From IMG/VR virus record IMGVR_UViG_3300012920_000023, positions 1 through 64,000 of that record: DNA of 64,000 nt. One strand, 5' to 3'. Shown here in pieces: positions 22,282-30,744 of the stretch. The first letter of the stretch is position 1. Each line of letters begins with the position of its first letter. The notes beneath the pieces were generated by a model. The model was given only the letters and a program-made list of their open reading frames with translations. It searched no databases and was not told the DNA's origin. Origin of the DNA: a virus. Made by a program: the position numbers and the translations under genes.

Positions 22282-23292
22282 ATGTTACCATTCAAGCAAT
22301 TCCGAGGTAACCTTGCGGAAGACCTAGATTTCTTAGGTTTAAGCACACAAGCCACAAACGCTCTTGCAGAGAGCCGTATTTCAGAAGAGACTTATGCTCC
22401 TATTTCTGAAAGCACCGAGTTGTCTTACTCAGAGGGAGAGTCTCCTTATGTGTCTGAGTCAACTTTGGAGCAGATCGGTGCTCTCGTCGACACTGATTCT
22501 CTCACTGCGGAAGAGGCAAATAGTATCATTGAGGGTCTTATGTCAAAGGCTCCGGAAGCCGACTGCGGTGACCTTTTTGATGCTGTTTTTGAGAGCCTAC
22601 AGGCCATCGCCGAGGGCAATGAGATCGCAGAAAGCAACTTTGAAGCCGGTGACATTGAGAGTGCTCTTTTGACCATTCTTGAGTCAATCGAAAATAATGA
22701 CATCACAGGTTTAGAGGCTATCCGAGTTCTTAATGCTATCATCGACGCACCTCTTGATGAAGATCTAGGCGGTCTGCGTGACGAGGTTGTTGAGGAACTT
22801 TCTCAACTTACTGAGTTGCGTAAGATCTTGAAAAAGGTCGGTGGATCGATCAAGAGAGTTACGGTAAAGAGAATGTCTTCCTCAGATCGAGCAAAGGCTC
22901 GTCAACGCTATCGCAAGAATCGGGCGAAGATCAAAAGACAACGAATCAAGCGTGGCAAGAAAGCAGTCGTAAAGCGAGCAAAGGAACTTATGGATCGGGC
23001 ACGCAAGAAATTCAAGCGAGAGTCTAATGAGTTGGCTCAACGCCTCCGCAATCGTGCTCTTGCAGAGTCAACCGCATTCGCAGACGACACTCATATCGTT
23101 GAACGCATTGGTCGTGTCTTCTATGAGTTGACCTACCATGTGAATGAAGATGTTATTGCAGTGATGGAAGATCAATTTGACATTCTCTGCACTTCACTTT
23201 GCGAGTCTCAAGAGGAACTCGAGTTGGCAGTACGACCTTGTGTAGCGATTATCGCCGAATGCATGAGGGATATTGAACAGGGAAACTGCTAA
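22282..23292 (+). CDS. Head-core/scaffold-like protein with acidic N- and basic C-half, 336 aa
   Basis: Begins MLPFKQFRGNLAEDLDFLG. The first 180 residues are acidic and helical, residues 185-255 are extremely Lys/Arg-rich (RYRKNRAKIKRQRIKRGKK), and the end is acidic again. The sequence holds at least five Leu/Ile-Ala-Glu triplets (11-13, 28-30, 109-111, 115-117 and near 268), the type of site cut by T4-like prohead proteases, as expected for an internal core protein degraded at maturation. It lies between portal and protease. Near its stop is a strong -1 frameshift signal (see 23280-23489). Confidence 0.65.
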   Translation: MLPFKQFRGNLAEDLDFLGLSTQATNALAESRISEETYAPISESTELSYSEGESPYVSESTLEQIGALVDTDSLTAEEANSIIEGLMSKAPEADCGDLFDAVFESLQAIAEGNEIAESNFEAGDIESALLTILESIENNDITGLEAIRVLNAIIDAPLDEDLGGLRDEVVEELSQLTELRKILKKVGGSIKRVTVKRMSSSDRAKARQRYRKNRAKIKRQRIKRGKKAVVKRAKELMDRARKKFKRESNELAQRLRNRALAESTAFADDTHIVERIGRVFYELTYHVNEDVIAVMEDQFDILCTSLCESQEELELAVRPCVAIIAECMRDIEQGNC

Positions 23293-23373
23293 ACGAGTAT
23301 GGGCGTAAAAGACGTATGCATTATCGCTCCGAGCGACGTTATCGTACTTTGCTCGACGTACTTCGCCCATACT
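23280..23373 (+). promoter_or_regulatory. Candidate -1 ribosomal frameshift signal (GGGAAAC plus stem)
   Basis: Heptamer G GGA AAC (23280-23286) is in the correct phase for a -1 slip, two codons before the stop of the head-core gene. After a 9-nt spacer a perfect 10-bp stem follows (23296-23305 with 23364-23373). Its 58-nt loop contains a small TCGCT-CCG-AGCGA hairpin (23324-23336). The -1 frame then stays open to 23489. Confidence 0.65.
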
Positions 23374-23489
23374 TTCCCTCTCGAAATGGCAATAAGACAA
23401 AGCGACGTGTGAAAACTCCCTTGTCTAAAAAAGTATTAACTACTATGATAGACCCTAACTTAAAATACAAATCGTGGAATAGGCATTAG
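23286..23489 (+). CDS. Basic C-terminal extension reached by -1 frameshift (or separate 57-aa protein)
   Basis: In the -1 frame relative to the head-core gene, 67 sense codons run from the slip site to TAG at 23487-23489. The peptide is rich in Arg/Lys and reads like a real protein (RKRRMHYRSERRYRTLLDV ... TMIDPNLKYKSWNRH). A first ATG occurs at 23316 (57 aa) but has no ribosome site. With the frameshift, the product would be the first 335 residues of the core protein plus about 67 basic residues. The alternative is reinitiation from the CTG or ATG. It ends 4 nt before the protease start. Confidence 0.6.
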   Translation: MLNEYGRKRRMHYRSERRYRTLLDVLRPYFPSRNGNKTKRRVKTPLSKKVLTTMIDPNLKYKSWNRH

Positions 23490-23493
23490 TATA

Positions 23494-24987
23494 ATGAGCA
23501 CTAAACTCTTAATCGACGCTATGCCCATCATGCTGACTCTTGATGAGTCAAGTAAGGATGGCAAAGTTATCGCCCGAGGCGAGTTTGCACGGTGCGATAT
23601 CCCGACGCAGAATGGTCGCAAATACTCTCGTGCATTATATGAAAGAGAAATCACAAGACTGCAAGAGACGATTAAGCGTCGTCGTTGTTTTGGAGAACTC
23701 GATCATCCGGCAGACGGTAAGACCATGCTCCAACGTGTAAGTCACTTAGTAACTGACCTAAAATTGGAAGATGATGGACGGGTTGTTGGCGAAGCGGAGA
23801 TTCTTGACACTCCTGCCGGCAAAACACTCAAGGCTATTTTGAGTGCCGGAGCAGAGGCAGGCGTATCAAGCCGAGGGTTTGGCTCAACTAAGCCTAACAA
23901 AGACGGATCTATGGATGTAGGTTCTGATTTTGTTTTAAGGACATTCGATTTCGTGGCAGACCCTGCCATGAAGACGGCCTATCCGGACGTATTTACTGAG
24001 GACACCGATACCCCGGAGTTTACAGTCGAAGACCTTGAAAACTCATTCCCGGAGTTAGTAGCGGAGGCACAGACTCGTTCAAAGATGGCTCAAGATGAGA
24101 TCAATGATATTGTCGAGAAAGAACGCCAACGTGTTAGAGAGTCAATGGAAGAGGATTTTGCTCAAAAACTTGCGACGGCACTTACCGGGATCAGAGATGA
24201 TCTTAAAGAGGATGTGCGTCAAGAGTATGAGCAGGCCGAATCCGCACAAGCACATGTTGCCCTGCATAAAATCGCCCAAATTGTCGGCCCAATGGTGAGC
24301 AGTGCTTCACCGGACGAGCAGACTATGAGAGACGCTTTAGAGTCAACTCAAATGCAAGTGGTTGAACTTGAAAACCAACTGCAAGAAGCCAAGGACTTAT
24401 TACAAGTATCCGGGTTTGCTATGCACGTTGAGAGTAAAATCGGGGGTCACCCCAAGCGAGACGCTATTAAACGCCTTTTAGGTAAAGTGTCTCACTATCA
24501 AAACACGGAAGAACTCGACGCACGCATTGATGAAATTACCGAGGAATTTCATGTAGTGTTAGAAGCCGAACGTGCGAAAGAGCAAGTGGTCAATGAAGAC
24601 TTGGAGCATGAAGTTATTCGCTTAACTGAGGAAACCGAGTCTTTACATGAGCAGATTGATACCCTTAAAGCCCAATTGAAACGGGCTTTAAATGAGGGGC
24701 ATGACGCAAAAGTGACTGCTTACAAACAGAAGAAAGCATCCGGCTATACTAACAGTCAAGAGTTGATGAACTTGTTAGAAAACGCAGGAAACGAATCTCA
24801 AATTGATAAGGTTGTTGACCAATTTGGTCGCCGTTCGGTCTCTGATGATAGTCTAGAGTCCTTGCGTCAACGTCTGCAACGTGGCAACCTTAGAAAAGAG
24901 ACAGCAACATTGGAAGAGGACTCTAGTTCTCCATCCCGAACATTAGACGTATCATTCTCTGAAATTAAAGCCTTAGCAGGCATCTAA
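23494..24987 (+). CDS. Prohead protease fused to a scaffold-like coiled coil, 497 aa
   Basis: Residues 1-160 match the T4 gp21-type prohead serine protease (peptidase S77): GELDHP with His71, AGVSSRG with Ser125/126 and a downstream FDFVADPA Asp motif. The remaining 330 residues are almost entirely charged coiled coil (about 190-240, 285-310, 345-420), the composition of a gp22-like scaffold. T4 gp21 is only about 210 aa, so this is likely a protease-scaffold fusion, as known in several other tailed phages. It would cut Leu/Ile-x-Glu sites in head proteins. Confidence 0.85.
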   Translation: MSTKLLIDAMPIMLTLDESSKDGKVIARGEFARCDIPTQNGRKYSRALYEREITRLQETIKRRRCFGELDHPADGKTMLQRVSHLVTDLKLEDDGRVVGEAEILDTPAGKTLKAILSAGAEAGVSSRGFGSTKPNKDGSMDVGSDFVLRTFDFVADPAMKTAYPDVFTEDTDTPEFTVEDLENSFPELVAEAQTRSKMAQDEINDIVEKERQRVRESMEEDFAQKLATALTGIRDDLKEDVRQEYEQAESAQAHVALHKIAQIVGPMVSSASPDEQTMRDALESTQMQVVELENQLQEAKDLLQVSGFAMHVESKIGGHPKRDAIKRLLGKVSHYQNTEELDARIDEITEEFHVVLEAERAKEQVVNEDLEHEVIRLTEETESLHEQIDTLKAQLKRALNEGHDAKVTAYKQKKASGYTNSQELMNLLENAGNESQIDKVVDQFGRRSVSDDSLESLRQRLQRGNLRKETATLEEDSSSPSRTLDVSFSEIKALAGI

Positions 24988-25003
24988 GAAAAAGGACATT
25001 ATC

Positions 25004-26587
25004 ATGGAAGCAAGACGACTTCTTTCTGAGGGCGGTCAACGAACCGCAATCGACGCATCTTATGTGAACCAAGTATCACAAAAATGGCAACCACTTTTAG
25101 AGGGTATTCAGAATCCCTATCAACGTGGTGTTATGGCTATGGTTTTTGAGAACCAAATGGATCACTTACGCAGTCTCAATGAAGAGACTCTGAGTACCGG
25201 AGTAGGTTCTTTCACTAAGTACATCTTCCCGATTCTACGACGAGTCTTCCCTAACTTGATCGCTAACAACATTGTTAGTGTTCAACCTATGACTGCTCCT
25301 ATCGGCGGTGTGTTCACTTACGAGCATAAGTACGGTGCAAGCAAAGGACTTGCGACTGAGGGCAATAATCTTCTTGAGGATTTCCAAAAGAACTACTCAA
25401 GCGAGTACATTGACTTTCAAACTATCGTCGCTTCCGGAAATGTTGATGGAGCCAAGGTTAAATGGGACAACCAAACTAACCAAGACGAGCGTATCCCTGT
25501 TAAATGGTTGCCGGTAGCAGTACCTAACACTGCTAAAGGTGTCACCGCACTAACGGTTTCTTGGAAGAGTGGTGGTGCAGACAAATCTCGTACTGCGAGT
25601 GCCACTAACTCAAACGGAGCCGGTGATGGTACTTCATTCAAAGTCAACTTTAACACAGGTACTTGGGAACTCGATGCCACAAATGATGTTCCCGACGCAG
25701 GAACCGCAATCTCTATCGCTTATTACTACGATTCAGAGCGTGTAGGTTCTAACAAACTCGGCGGTGCATTATCATCAACTGATTATGCTTCTGATGATCG
25801 TGTCTCTGCTATTCCCGACGTTAATCTCGACATTCAACTTGTCACCATTGAAGCGATCACTCGTAAACTCAAGGCTCGATGGAGTGCTGAAGCGGTTGAC
25901 GATCTTCGTGCGTTCCACGGTCTTAATGCAGAAGCAGAACTCGTTGCAGGTATCTCTAACGAAATCGCTCTTGAACTTGATCGTGAAATCATCGATGACC
26001 TCGTTGCCGGTTCTAAGTTCTCTACAACTTACGACCTAGGTTCAACAGGTCTTATCGGTGGTGTGAATTCTGCGAGCGAGTTACAAGTTATTCGTGGTCT
26101 TCTCACTGCGATTGACTCTGTGTCTGCTAACATTCACCGTCATTCTTTGCGTGCTCCTGCTAACTTCGTCGTTGTTAGCCCGGAGATCGGTGCACTTCTT
26201 GGTCAACTTACTTCACACGGTGACTTCATGATGGTTAACCGTCTTCATGACCAAGTGACTGCTCCATCATACGGCCCAATGACTTCAAACTTTGGTGTAC
26301 AACGACTCGGTACTTTGATGAACAAATATGCGGTTTACCAAGACCCATTCTTGTCAGCAGGTTCATCAAACAAAGACATTCTTGTCGGTCTTAAGGGACA
26401 AAACTTCTTGGATGCCGGTTATGTGTACGCACCTTATGTACCTCTCCAAGTTACTCCTACTTTCCTTGACCCCGACGATTTCACTTTCCGCAAGGGACTC
26501 CGTACTCGCTATGCAACCAAGATGCTCCGCAACGAGTTCTATGGTCGTGTAAGCGTAACGGGCATGCCTAATATCACCGGAGCATAA
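25004..26587 (+). CDS. Major capsid protein (T4 gp23-like), 527 aa
   Basis: T4-type HK97-fold capsid protein: YQRGVMAMVFENQMDHLR, TGVGSFTKYIFPILRRVFPNLIANNIVSVQPM and the C-terminal KGLRTRYATKMLRNEFYGR stretch. The N-terminal 60 residues form a probable propeptide, with LNE at 58-60 an excellent gp21-type cleavage site close to the position used in gp23 (after residue 65). Length matches gp23 (521 aa). A structured 3' region with three hairpins follows (26605-26702). Confidence 0.93.
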   Translation: MEARRLLSEGGQRTAIDASYVNQVSQKWQPLLEGIQNPYQRGVMAMVFENQMDHLRSLNEETLSTGVGSFTKYIFPILRRVFPNLIANNIVSVQPMTAPIGGVFTYEHKYGASKGLATEGNNLLEDFQKNYSSEYIDFQTIVASGNVDGAKVKWDNQTNQDERIPVKWLPVAVPNTAKGVTALTVSWKSGGADKSRTASATNSNGAGDGTSFKVNFNTGTWELDATNDVPDAGTAISIAYYYDSERVGSNKLGGALSSTDYASDDRVSAIPDVNLDIQLVTIEAITRKLKARWSAEAVDDLRAFHGLNAEAELVAGISNEIALELDREIIDDLVAGSKFSTTYDLGSTGLIGGVNSASELQVIRGLLTAIDSVSANIHRHSLRAPANFVVVSPEIGALLGQLTSHGDFMMVNRLHDQVTAPSYGPMTSNFGVQRLGTLMNKYAVYQDPFLSAGSSNKDILVGLKGQNFLDAGYVYAPYVPLQVTPTFLDPDDFTFRKGLRTRYATKMLRNEFYGRVSVTGMPNITGA

Positions 26588-26604
26588 GTGATTTGAGTCT
26601 GTAA

Positions 26605-26702
26605 AGCCCTCGGGCTAAAGCAGTCAACGTCACACAAAAATATCGCCACTGACGGCTGTGTGAGCCGAGGCACAGGCCGGAGAATCGGTTCTGTACCTCG
26701 GC
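26605..26702 (+). terminator. Structured 3' region after capsid gene, last hairpin terminator-like
   Basis: Three consecutive dyads: AGCCC-TC-GGGCT (26605-26616), TCACACA...TGTGTGA (26630-26663) and a long hairpin GCCGAGG...CCTCGGC (26664-26702) with inner ACAG/CTGT and CCG/CGG pairing. The last is followed by TTTCATCATTT, a weak T-tract, so partial termination or 3'-end protection of the abundant capsid mRNA are both possible. Confidence 0.55.
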
Positions 26703-26728
26703 TTTCATCATTTATGGAGCAAGAAAAA

Positions 26729-27307
26729 ATGAGTAGTAATAAGATTTGGCACTTAACCCTAACCCGAGCGACACACGCTACTAAGTTGACCTTTAGAGGT
26801 GACGGCGGTGGCGAGGTCACACTTGAGAGGGGAAAGATCACCATAACAAGTGTGAATCTAGGAGCAAACCTTGGATCACCGTTAGTGCGTGTAATCAGAG
26901 TCGAAGATAGGCACAAAGTGATTTCCGGTGCAGAAAGTAGACTTGATGCGGTTCAAAAAGCAGTTAAACCTCTCCCACGCCCTAAGCCTGCTAAGGTTGT
27001 GGAAGAGATCCCTGTCATTGAAGCCCCGGTTCCTGTAGTCGAAACTCCTGCCCCCGTCGTTGAAGCCCCGGCTCCTGCTGTCGAGGCAGAGCCTGTAAAG
27101 GTAGAAGTCGAGGAGCCTGCGGTCAGTCAACCATCAGAGGATTCTGCTAGTGAAGAAGAACCCTCTTCTGTTGAGCCTGTGGCGAAAGAAGAGCCTAAGT
27201 CTAAGCCCAAGCCTAGACCTCGTAAGAAAGCGACAACAACACGCAAGAAAACGGCTTCTAAGGCAACGGCTTCAAAAACTAGACGTTCAACTAAGAAATC
27301 TGACTGA
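26729..27307 (+). CDS. Head-region protein with histone H1-like Lys/Ala/Thr tail, 192 aa
   Basis: Start at MSSNKIWHL behind the GGAG of an upstream ATGGAGC. The first 65 residues are a small beta-rich domain; 80-130 are Glu/Pro/Val repeats (IEAPVPVVETPAPVVEAPAP); the last 40 residues are Lys-rich (KATTTRKKTASKATASKTRR), like eukaryotic-type linker-histone tails seen in bacterial HctB/AlgP proteins. The tail probably binds DNA, the acidic linker may be a spacer; whether it is packaged is unknown. Confidence 0.65.
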   Translation: MSSNKIWHLTLTRATHATKLTFRGDGGGEVTLERGKITITSVNLGANLGSPLVRVIRVEDRHKVISGAESRLDAVQKAVKPLPRPKPAKVVEEIPVIEAPVPVVETPAPVVEAPAPAVEAEPVKVEVEEPAVSQPSEDSASEEEPSSVEPVAKEEPKSKPKPRPRKKATTTRKKTASKATASKTRRSTKKSD

Positions 27308-27321
27308 TAAAGGAGTTGGCG

Positions 27322-27795
27322 ATGACCCACGTTAATGTGAAAACTAAGTTGAGTGCACCGCTTTTCGATGGTGTCGTTGTCAATGAGTGGATTGATGAAA
27401 GTGGTTTCAGTTGTGTGCAGATAAGGAAAGACGACGACTCTTTGACTGTTGTGTCGGAGCGTTACTACGATATTGAGTTGAGTGAAGATCTCATGGGGGA
27501 ACAGGAGAATGTTCCTCCGAAAGATCAAGCCCCGGTCGAGCCAACGGCTCCTGTGGGTGCAGAGCCGGCAGGAGGGATGGGTGCAGTTGCCCCTATGCCT
27601 GTCGTTAAAGCAAAATCTAAGGAGACACTCAGTAGTGAAGACATAGAACGTGTCATTACTAAGGTTTCGGACGTGTCTTTGACTACTCTTAAGTCGATTG
27701 GCTTAAAGAGTGGCGAACTCTACCCACTTATGATTAAAATAAATGACGCTCTCCGGGCGACTTTATCTCACAAAAAGGAAAAGAAAGATGGCTAA
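27322..27795 (+). CDS. Hypothetical virion-region protein, 157 aa
   Basis: Start at the ATG behind AAAGGAG. N-terminal 55 residues are beta-rich, then a Pro/Ala/Gly-rich linker (about 65-95) and a helical charged C-terminus ending HKKEKKDG. Overlaps the next gene by 8 nt. No family recognised. Confidence 0.6.
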   Translation: MTHVNVKTKLSAPLFDGVVVNEWIDESGFSCVQIRKDDDSLTVVSERYYDIELSEDLMGEQENVPPKDQAPVEPTAPVGAEPAGGMGAVAPMPVVKAKSKETLSSEDIERVITKVSDVSLTTLKSIGLKSGELYPLMIKINDALRATLSHKKEKKDG

Positions 27796-30124
27796 ACAAC
27801 AGGACAATTTATTATTTGTCAGCAATCTCTCCGGGCGACACACCCGTCTAGGATCATCAAATAGTATTGCTATCACTAAAGACTTAGAAATCGGCGGTAA
27901 CCTCACGGTTTTAGGTACGATGACTTACGTCGATAGTGAGATCTTGACCTCTGACAACTACTTATTCATGAATGGTGAATACACCGGGTCAACAACCTCA
28001 AAAGGCGGTTTGATTCTTAACGCATCAATCGATAACCTCAAGAGGGGATCATTGAATAGTATCACCGCATCGACTCGTACAATTGTTATTGGCAGTCATA
28101 CCTCATTTGATGAGGGTGACATTATCGCAGTGGTTGGATCATCCGATAAACTAAATGACGGTCTATATGAGGTGGCACAGGCGTCCTCTAATCCCGATAA
28201 CTCGTCAACGGCGATTGTGCTTAAGAGTGCTCTCAAGTCGGGCTTTGAGGATATGTTTAAAGTTAGTCTTCTCGATGAGAGCAACACTAGCGGTTGCATA
28301 GTGGGGTTATGTAACATCTCTGTAATCCGTTCAGACTCTAGTGCCGGAACTTTTGAAACCGGCTTTGGGAGCAACACAACCGGTGGTACTAACCTTATTT
28401 CATTCAATGATCTAGCAGGGGCAGGCGGTGCGAGTCTTCAAACTGCGTATGGCGTGAGTAACTCGATCTCAATGACTGCAAGCGATGGTTCACTTACTGT
28501 TGCACCATCGGGAACAACCGGAAGTGAAGAAGTAGTCGGGTTCTCAATCAGTGGTAATACGGCATCGACGGTACAGACACTCAATGCGAACGCACTTAAT
28601 TTGAAGACTAACTCCGGTGAGTTAAACATCGAGTCAAGTGCAGGTAATGTGAATGTTAAGACAGCAAATACCCAAGACATTAAGTTGCTCACCGGTACAA
28701 GTGAGTCGAGCAACACTGATGTTTTTGGCCGTCTCCTATTAGACGGAAATGTTGTAAGTTTACGGGCTAATGGAAGTGCCGGTACATGTAACGTTTCCTC
28801 GGAGGGCACTCTTTCACTCATCTCAGACACAGGTGCTTTTATCGCTAACAGTTCTGCCGGGAATATGTTCTTAACCGCCACAGGAGGCAACAATGCTTTG
28901 AGTGCGGTAGGTTCGTCTGCGGATGTCTCTATCAGTGCAGGGGATAACCTTACTATTGATTCGGGAGCAGACACTAGTTCAACCGGCAAGGATATGACCT
29001 TAACTGCGACAGGCGGTGCGATTGCGATTACTACCGTTTTGCAGAGCACTGCTAGAGATGACATTGATCTTACTTCTGCAAAAGACATCGGTCTATCTGC
29101 AACAGAAGCGATTGCAGTATCTGCGAATGACGGTGCTATCTCAATCTCTGCGGTGACCGGTTCAAATAATACGGGTGGAATAACCATTGATGCAGAGCAC
29201 AACCTAACGGCAACGTCGAATGCGACGGCTGTTTTCGGCAATGCGACACAGAATCAAATTACCAAGATTACCACGTTAGGTACAGGCACACCGTTCGGAA
29301 CCGGCACATCAAAGTTGCAGTTGCTGACAGATGAGTTGACTGCGGAAGCACAGAGTTTCTTCTCAATCGAATCAGAGGGATCTTCTGCATCTAATGAGAT
29401 TAAGGCGACCGGCAGTAATAGTACAATAGAGATCAACTCTACCGGTGACCTCACTCTTGAGACTGATGCTCAACTTATCGCACAAGGTGACTCTCTTTAC
29501 CTCAAGGCAACTAAGACGGGCAGTGGAGAGTTGCTACAGTTAGTGGATGGCAGTAGTAACGAAATTGTCGCCTTAAATGATGAGCGTATTCGGACTAAGA
29601 GAACTCTGCTTTTAGGCGAAGATGTACTTCATAATGGGGCTTTGATTAGTGGTACAGGTACTGCGAAAACTGTGGGAGTAGGCATCAACGTGACTGTTGA
29701 AGCGAATGTTGAGATCGGAAATATCTTAGCGGTGACCACTTCTGCTCAGTTTGGCAAAGCACAGGCATCTCGCAGTGGGAATAGCACGACTGAAGAGTTA
29801 AAGCAAAACCCTCTAGGTGTGGCTATGGGCAATGGTAGCACCGGGGCAACAGCAACTGTGGCGATGAATACAGTTTTCGGTGCTGTAAGCCTTATTCAAA
29901 TGGACGGTTCTGTAAGTAGCACAGACGTAGGCTTGCCGGTGTACTTGTCTGCAACCGCAGGTAAGGGTAGCACGGCATTTCCGACCGGTAACGGCGATGG
30001 GTTGACCCGAGTTACACAGATTGGCACACTACTATCACACAACGGCAGTTCTGTTACCGGACTGAGTGGTAGTATCACCCTCTATCCTGTACTATGGAAT
30101 GTTGATTACGTCGTTGATAGATAA
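27788..30124 (+). CDS. Fibre-like repetitive structural protein, 778 aa
   Basis: Start at MAKQQDNLL, 8 nt inside the preceding gene. Rich in Ser, Thr, Gly, Asn and almost without Cys; repeated short beta units such as LNIESSAGNVNVKT, LSAVGSSADVSISAGDNLTI and DGAISISAVTG indicate a trimeric beta-helix or fibre. The N-terminal GGNLTVLGTMTYVDSEIL is typical of phage fibre shafts, and similar text occurs in the large fibre 46947-52790. Because it lies in the head gene block rather than with baseplate genes, a head fibre or decoration protein is plausible. Confidence 0.7.
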   Translation: MAKQQDNLLFVSNLSGRHTRLGSSNSIAITKDLEIGGNLTVLGTMTYVDSEILTSDNYLFMNGEYTGSTTSKGGLILNASIDNLKRGSLNSITASTRTIVIGSHTSFDEGDIIAVVGSSDKLNDGLYEVAQASSNPDNSSTAIVLKSALKSGFEDMFKVSLLDESNTSGCIVGLCNISVIRSDSSAGTFETGFGSNTTGGTNLISFNDLAGAGGASLQTAYGVSNSISMTASDGSLTVAPSGTTGSEEVVGFSISGNTASTVQTLNANALNLKTNSGELNIESSAGNVNVKTANTQDIKLLTGTSESSNTDVFGRLLLDGNVVSLRANGSAGTCNVSSEGTLSLISDTGAFIANSSAGNMFLTATGGNNALSAVGSSADVSISAGDNLTIDSGADTSSTGKDMTLTATGGAIAITTVLQSTARDDIDLTSAKDIGLSATEAIAVSANDGAISISAVTGSNNTGGITIDAEHNLTATSNATAVFGNATQNQITKITTLGTGTPFGTGTSKLQLLTDELTAEAQSFFSIESEGSSASNEIKATGSNSTIEINSTGDLTLETDAQLIAQGDSLYLKATKTGSGELLQLVDGSSNEIVALNDERIRTKRTLLLGEDVLHNGALISGTGTAKTVGVGINVTVEANVEIGNILAVTTSAQFGKAQASRSGNSTTEELKQNPLGVAMGNGSTGATATVAMNTVFGAVSLIQMDGSVSSTDVGLPVYLSATAGKGSTAFPTGNGDGLTRVTQIGTLLSHNGSSVTGLSGSITLYPVLWNVDYVVDR

Positions 30125-30134
30125 TAAAGGATAA

Positions 30135-30425
30135 ATGATGAAGAATAAGCAGTTAACGATAGGATTGGGCGATGCCCTTTCACGCATTTTGAACGTGGAG
30201 TTGGACAGGCGTGCTCGCATGAGATCACCTACTGAGTCAATCGAGGAGGTGAAGATGATTGTCGAGGCATTAAATGTTCACGAAATTCCTTTAAATATGT
30301 CATGCGAAATCGACCCCGGTGAGGGCGTCGGCGTGTTTGAAACGTCAGTTAAAACCTCCTGTTGCCGTATTAATAACGGTGGCCGGGTGCACACGAGTGC
30401 ACCAATAGGAGGGAGTCGGTCATGA
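30135..30425 (+). CDS. Hypothetical protein, 96 aa
   Basis: Starts at the first of two adjacent ATGs after AAAGGAT. Small alpha/beta protein with central helix SIEEVKMIVEALNVHEIP; no family recognised. Its 3' end contains a GTGCAC-N4-GTGCAC element (30387-30402) and overlaps the next gene (ATGA). Confidence 0.55.
   Translation: MMKNKQLTIGLGDALSRILNVELDRRARMRSPTESIEEVKMIVEALNVHEIPLNMSCEIDPGEGVGVFETSVKTSCCRINNGGRVHTSAPIGGSRS
30387..30402. repeat. GTGCAC-N4-GTGCAC element
   Basis: GTGCACACGAGTGCAC in the last codons of gene 30135-30425, about 20 nt before the start of gene 30422. Confidence 0.6.
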
Positions 30426-30736
30426 GCGTCATTATGCTTTTGCTCGCCTGTTATGGCGTGTGTTTTACTTTGATAAATAAAGCAAAGTTTCTCCGCAGAA
30501 TCTCATTCTTCAATAAGATGTTTGACTGCGTTTTCTGTACCGGTTTCCATGCCGGGTGGATAACCCATTTGTTGGCGGTTTCATTCTACCTGCAAACCTC
30601 TATAGACTACGCAGACATCTTTATAATGGCTTTCTCATCGGCCTCTTTCTGTTATACTTTAGATACTGCGATCATTTATCTAGAGTATAAAACTGCTCAA
30701 CTAAAGAGCGGTAATAATAATACTCTACTAGGTTAG
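30422..30736 (+). CDS. DUF1360-like membrane protein, 104 aa
   Basis: Three hydrophobic segments (about 3-18, 42-57, 66-82) and the cysteine motif DCVFCTGFHAGW in the loop before the second helix, which matches the CxxCxGFHxGW signature of the small DUF1360-like phage/bacterial membrane proteins. Role unknown. Sits oddly among virion genes, coupled to 30135-30425 by ATGA overlap. Confidence 0.6.
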   Translation: MSVIMLLLACYGVCFTLINKAKFLRRISFFNKMFDCVFCTGFHAGWITHLLAVSFYLQTSIDYADIFIMAFSSASFCYTLDTAIIYLEYKTAQLKSGNNNTLLG

Positions 30737-30744
30737 GAGGAAGC

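Noticed and set aside
23299-23412. ATG frame of 37 codons after the head-core stop (MGVKDVCIIAP...)
   Set aside because: No ribosome site and hydrophobic, non-typical content; it overlaps the -1 frame, which reads as the real protein.
28438-29241. Long antisense frame opposite the fibre-like protein
   Set aside because: Shadow created by Ser/Thr/Gly-rich codon bias on the opposite strand; no ribosome site.
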